From: an uncultured Thermomicrobiales bacterium | GTDB lineage: Bacteria > Chloroflexota > Chloroflexia > Thermomicrobiales > UBA6265 | Length of the DNA: 16,578 nucleotides | Direction: 5' to 3' | Assembly: GCA_902806365.1 (NCBI GenBank) | Contig: CADCWJ010000027.1 | Span: 1 to 16,578, forward strand | In this document: positions 15,112-16,578 of the stretch, piece after piece | Position numbering within the stretch: the stretch's first letter is position 1 | Layout: every line of letters begins with the position of its first letter | Notes under the pieces: generated by a model | Seen by the model: the letters and a program-made list of their open reading frames with translations, nothing else | What the model was told of the DNA's origin: nothing | The model's database searches: none | Made by a program: the position numbers and the translations under genes

Positions 15112-15444
15112 CTACCGTGGCGTGGTGATCGCGCATAGCCCGCTAACCGCATCCCAGTAGGCGGCTTCCGGATCCCGGAACGTCGCGCCCGGCGCGGAGG
15201 CGCAGGCCCGCCCGCCCGGCGTGGCGCTGCCTTGGAGGTCGATCTCCGCGACGGACCACACGTAGACCGGGTCTGCCGCCGGACCGTCCGGGAACCGCTT
15301 CGCGATCGTGATCTCGTACCGCTGGCCCCCGCTCGGGGTGCGCAGCGACACTGCCGCGAGCATCGGCCGATGCTGGAGCATCCGGACCGGTTCCAGCGCG
15401 ATCTCCGTCATCTGCACCGCGATCCGATCGAAACAGTCAACCAT
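15112..15444 (-). CDS. Hypothetical protein (110 aa)
   Basis: Not recognised. The ATG at 15444 has AGGGA 9 nt upstream; the frame extends to a GTG at 15483 without a ribosome-binding site. The sequence alternates hydrophobic and polar residues as in a beta-rich fold: MTEIALEPVRML, AAVSLRTPSGGQRYEITIAKRF, DPVYVWSVAEIDLQGS, then an end with AAYWDAVSGLCAI. It has two cysteines in the C-terminal half and one near the start. No signal peptide or membrane segment. Coding on this strand is favoured because the opposite-strand frames lack ribosome-binding sites and protein character. Its stop is 3 nt from the PBP2 stop in convergent orientation. The evidence is composition and context only. Confidence 0.6.
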   Translation of the reverse strand: MVDCFDRIAVQMTEIALEPVRMLQHRPMLAAVSLRTPSGGQRYEITIAKRFPDGPAADPVYVWSVAEIDLQGSATPGGRACASAPGATFRDPEAAYWDAVSGLCAITTPR

Positions 15445-15533
15445 TCCACCCAGTCCCTGTCGCGAACGATGCCCCGCCGGCACCGGCTCAATCGCCCCAG
15501 TGTAGCGTGGGGAGCCGGGGAACCCATTCTGCG

Positions 15534-15542
15534 TGGGATAAT
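15534..15542 (+). promoter_or_regulatory. Candidate extended -10 promoter ahead of the NamH-like gene
   Basis: TGGGATAAT joins a TGn extension to GATAAT (5 of 6 to TATAAT), 128 nt before the GTG at 15671. No clear -35 box. Confidence 0.4.
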
Positions 15543-15670
15543 CGATGCGACGCGTCGCGTTCGCGCCCTACCGGAGATCAGGAGGGCATGCCGGCGTGTG
15601 CTGATACGGCCCGGATAGCTGAACGCCGAGCCGCCGATCTCCTTTCTCATCTCAATGCGGGGATACCATC

Positions 15671-16578
15671 GTGCAGGTAACGTTTCTCGGCCACGCGGGG
15701 ATGTACATCGAGACGCGCAAGGGCAGCGTGCTCTGCGACCCGTTCTTCAACCCGGCCTATTTTGGATCCTGGTTCCCGTTCCCGGCCAACGACGGGCTCG
15801 ACGTGACACCGTTCGAGGATCCGGACTACCTGTATCTCTCTCACACCCATCTCGATCACTTCGACGCAACCTACCTGAGCGAGCACGTCTCGAAGGCGAC
15901 GACGGTGTTGCTGCCGGATCATCCGTTGGGACTGGTCGAGAAGGAGCTGCGGGCGCTCGGCTTCACCAACTTCGTCCAGACGCGCAACGCCCAGCCGCTC
16001 GACGTCGATGGCCTGCGGGTGATGATCACGTCGCTGGTCTCGCCAGCGGACGGGCCGCTCGGCGATTCGGGCATCTGTCTCGACGACGGCGAGGTGAAAA
16101 TCTTCAACCAGAACGACTCGCGGCCGGTCGAGTTCGAGGCGCTGGCCGAGTTCGGGCCCTACGACGCGCACTTCCTGCAGTATTCGGGCGCGATCTGGTA
16201 CCCCATGGTCTACCGCTTTCCGCAGCGGATGAAGGACGCGCTGAGCTCCAAGAAGCGCACGACGCAGATGGAGCGGGCGCTGCGATACGCCAGGCAGATC
16301 GGCGCGCCGCACATCATCCCCAGCGCTGGGCCGCCATGCTTCCTGGACGATGACCTCTGGTATCTCAACGATTTCGACCGCGACCCAACCAACGTCTTTC
16401 CGGACGCCACGGTGTTCCTGGAGATGGTCGCCGAGGAAGGGTTCACCCAGGGGCACCTGATGATTCCCGGCTCGGTGATGGAGATCGGTCAACGGTCGGC
16501 CAGTGTCGCGCATCCGCTGCCGGAGGATGAGGTCGCCCGCATTTTCACCGACAAGCGCGGCCATCTCGAGGCCTACAA
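15671..16578 (+). CDS. MBL-fold protein resembling NamH (UDP-MurNAc hydroxylase), C-terminus outside the window
   Basis: 302 complete codons are visible and the frame is open at the window end, so the gene is partial here. GTG at 15671 is preceded by GGGG at 15659-15662. The N-terminus has the metallo-beta-lactamase-fold layout: VTFLGHAGMYIET, GSVLCDPFFNPAYFGSWFPF, then HTHLDH at residues 58-63. Further blocks LQYSGAIWYPMVY and PSAGPPCFLDD, plus a NDFDRDPTNVFPD stretch, match from memory the MBL half of Rv3818/NamH, which hydroxylates UDP-N-acetylmuramate to the N-glycolyl form and is related to CMP-Neu5Ac hydroxylase. In NamH a Rieske [2Fe-2S] domain follows; here it would lie past 16578. 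The nearby mreD-mrdA pair agrees with a peptidoglycan role, but the activity is inferred. Confidence 0.85.
   Translation, partial: MQVTFLGHAGMYIETRKGSVLCDPFFNPAYFGSWFPFPANDGLDVTPFEDPDYLYLSHTHLDHFDATYLSEHVSKATTVLLPDHPLGLVEKELRALGFTNFVQTRNAQPLDVDGLRVMITSLVSPADGPLGDSGICLDDGEVKIFNQNDSRPVEFEALAEFGPYDAHFLQYSGAIWYPMVYRFPQRMKDALSSKKRTTQMERALRYARQIGAPHIIPSAGPPCFLDDDLWYLNDFDRDPTNVFPDATVFLEMVAEEGFTQGHLMIPGSVMEIGQRSASVAHPLPEDEVARIFTDKRGHLEAY

Overview
The window is strongly GC-rich, with tightly packed genes, GTG as well as ATG starts, and AGGA/GGAGG-type ribosome-binding sites. Gene content (monofunctional proline dehydrogenase, a FASII cluster, a reduced mreD-PBP2 pair, an actinobacterial-type MBL/Rieske enzyme) and protein style suggest a chromosomal segment of a Chloroflexota bacterium, most likely Thermomicrobia/Sphaerobacter-like. 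That placement is an inference from recollection of family sequences, not from a marker gene. No rRNA, tRNA, CRISPR array, insertion sequence or phage gene was seen.

Layout. (1) 2-2690, plus strand: proline dehydrogenase, a 488-nt gene-free stretch, then a two-gene unit (YkvA/DUF1232 protein plus an unknown basic protein ending in a four-cysteine module, joined by a GTGA overlap), closed by a clear intrinsic terminator at 2729-2760. (2) 2761-4355, minus strand: a degenerate dispersed repeat, an unknown 155-aa protein, and an NAD-type short-chain dehydrogenase (SDR). (3) 4512-5891, plus strand: an 8-oxoguanine-deaminase-type amidohydrolase, divergent from the SDR. (4) 5901-11908, minus strand: in transcription order a two-domain rhodanese, a FabF-type ketoacyl synthase, a second SDR with a lengthened glycine motif, FabD, and a second FabF. 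Another dispersed-repeat copy lies just upstream of the SDR. (5) 12116-15108, plus strand: mreD and a long class B PBP2 (mrdA). (6) 15112-15444, minus strand: an unknown 110-aa protein tail-to-tail with mrdA. (7) 15671 to the window end, plus strand: the N-terminal part of a protein resembling mycobacterial NamH, the UDP-MurNAc hydroxylase.

How they work together. The minus-strand block looks like the malonyl-loading and condensation part of type II fatty-acid synthesis, with two intact ketoacyl synthases and one SDR reductase but no acyl carrier protein, FabH or FabZ in view. The right-hand block is about the envelope: MreD and PBP2 build lateral-wall peptidoglycan, and the NamH-like gene could modify the muramic-acid precursor. 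The left-hand genes are housekeeping or of unknown role.

The best leads for novelty are the NamH-like gene next to cell-wall genes, the four-cysteine protein coupled to DUF1232, the dispersed intergenic repeat, and an extended -10-like motif (GGTACAMT) ahead of several genes.
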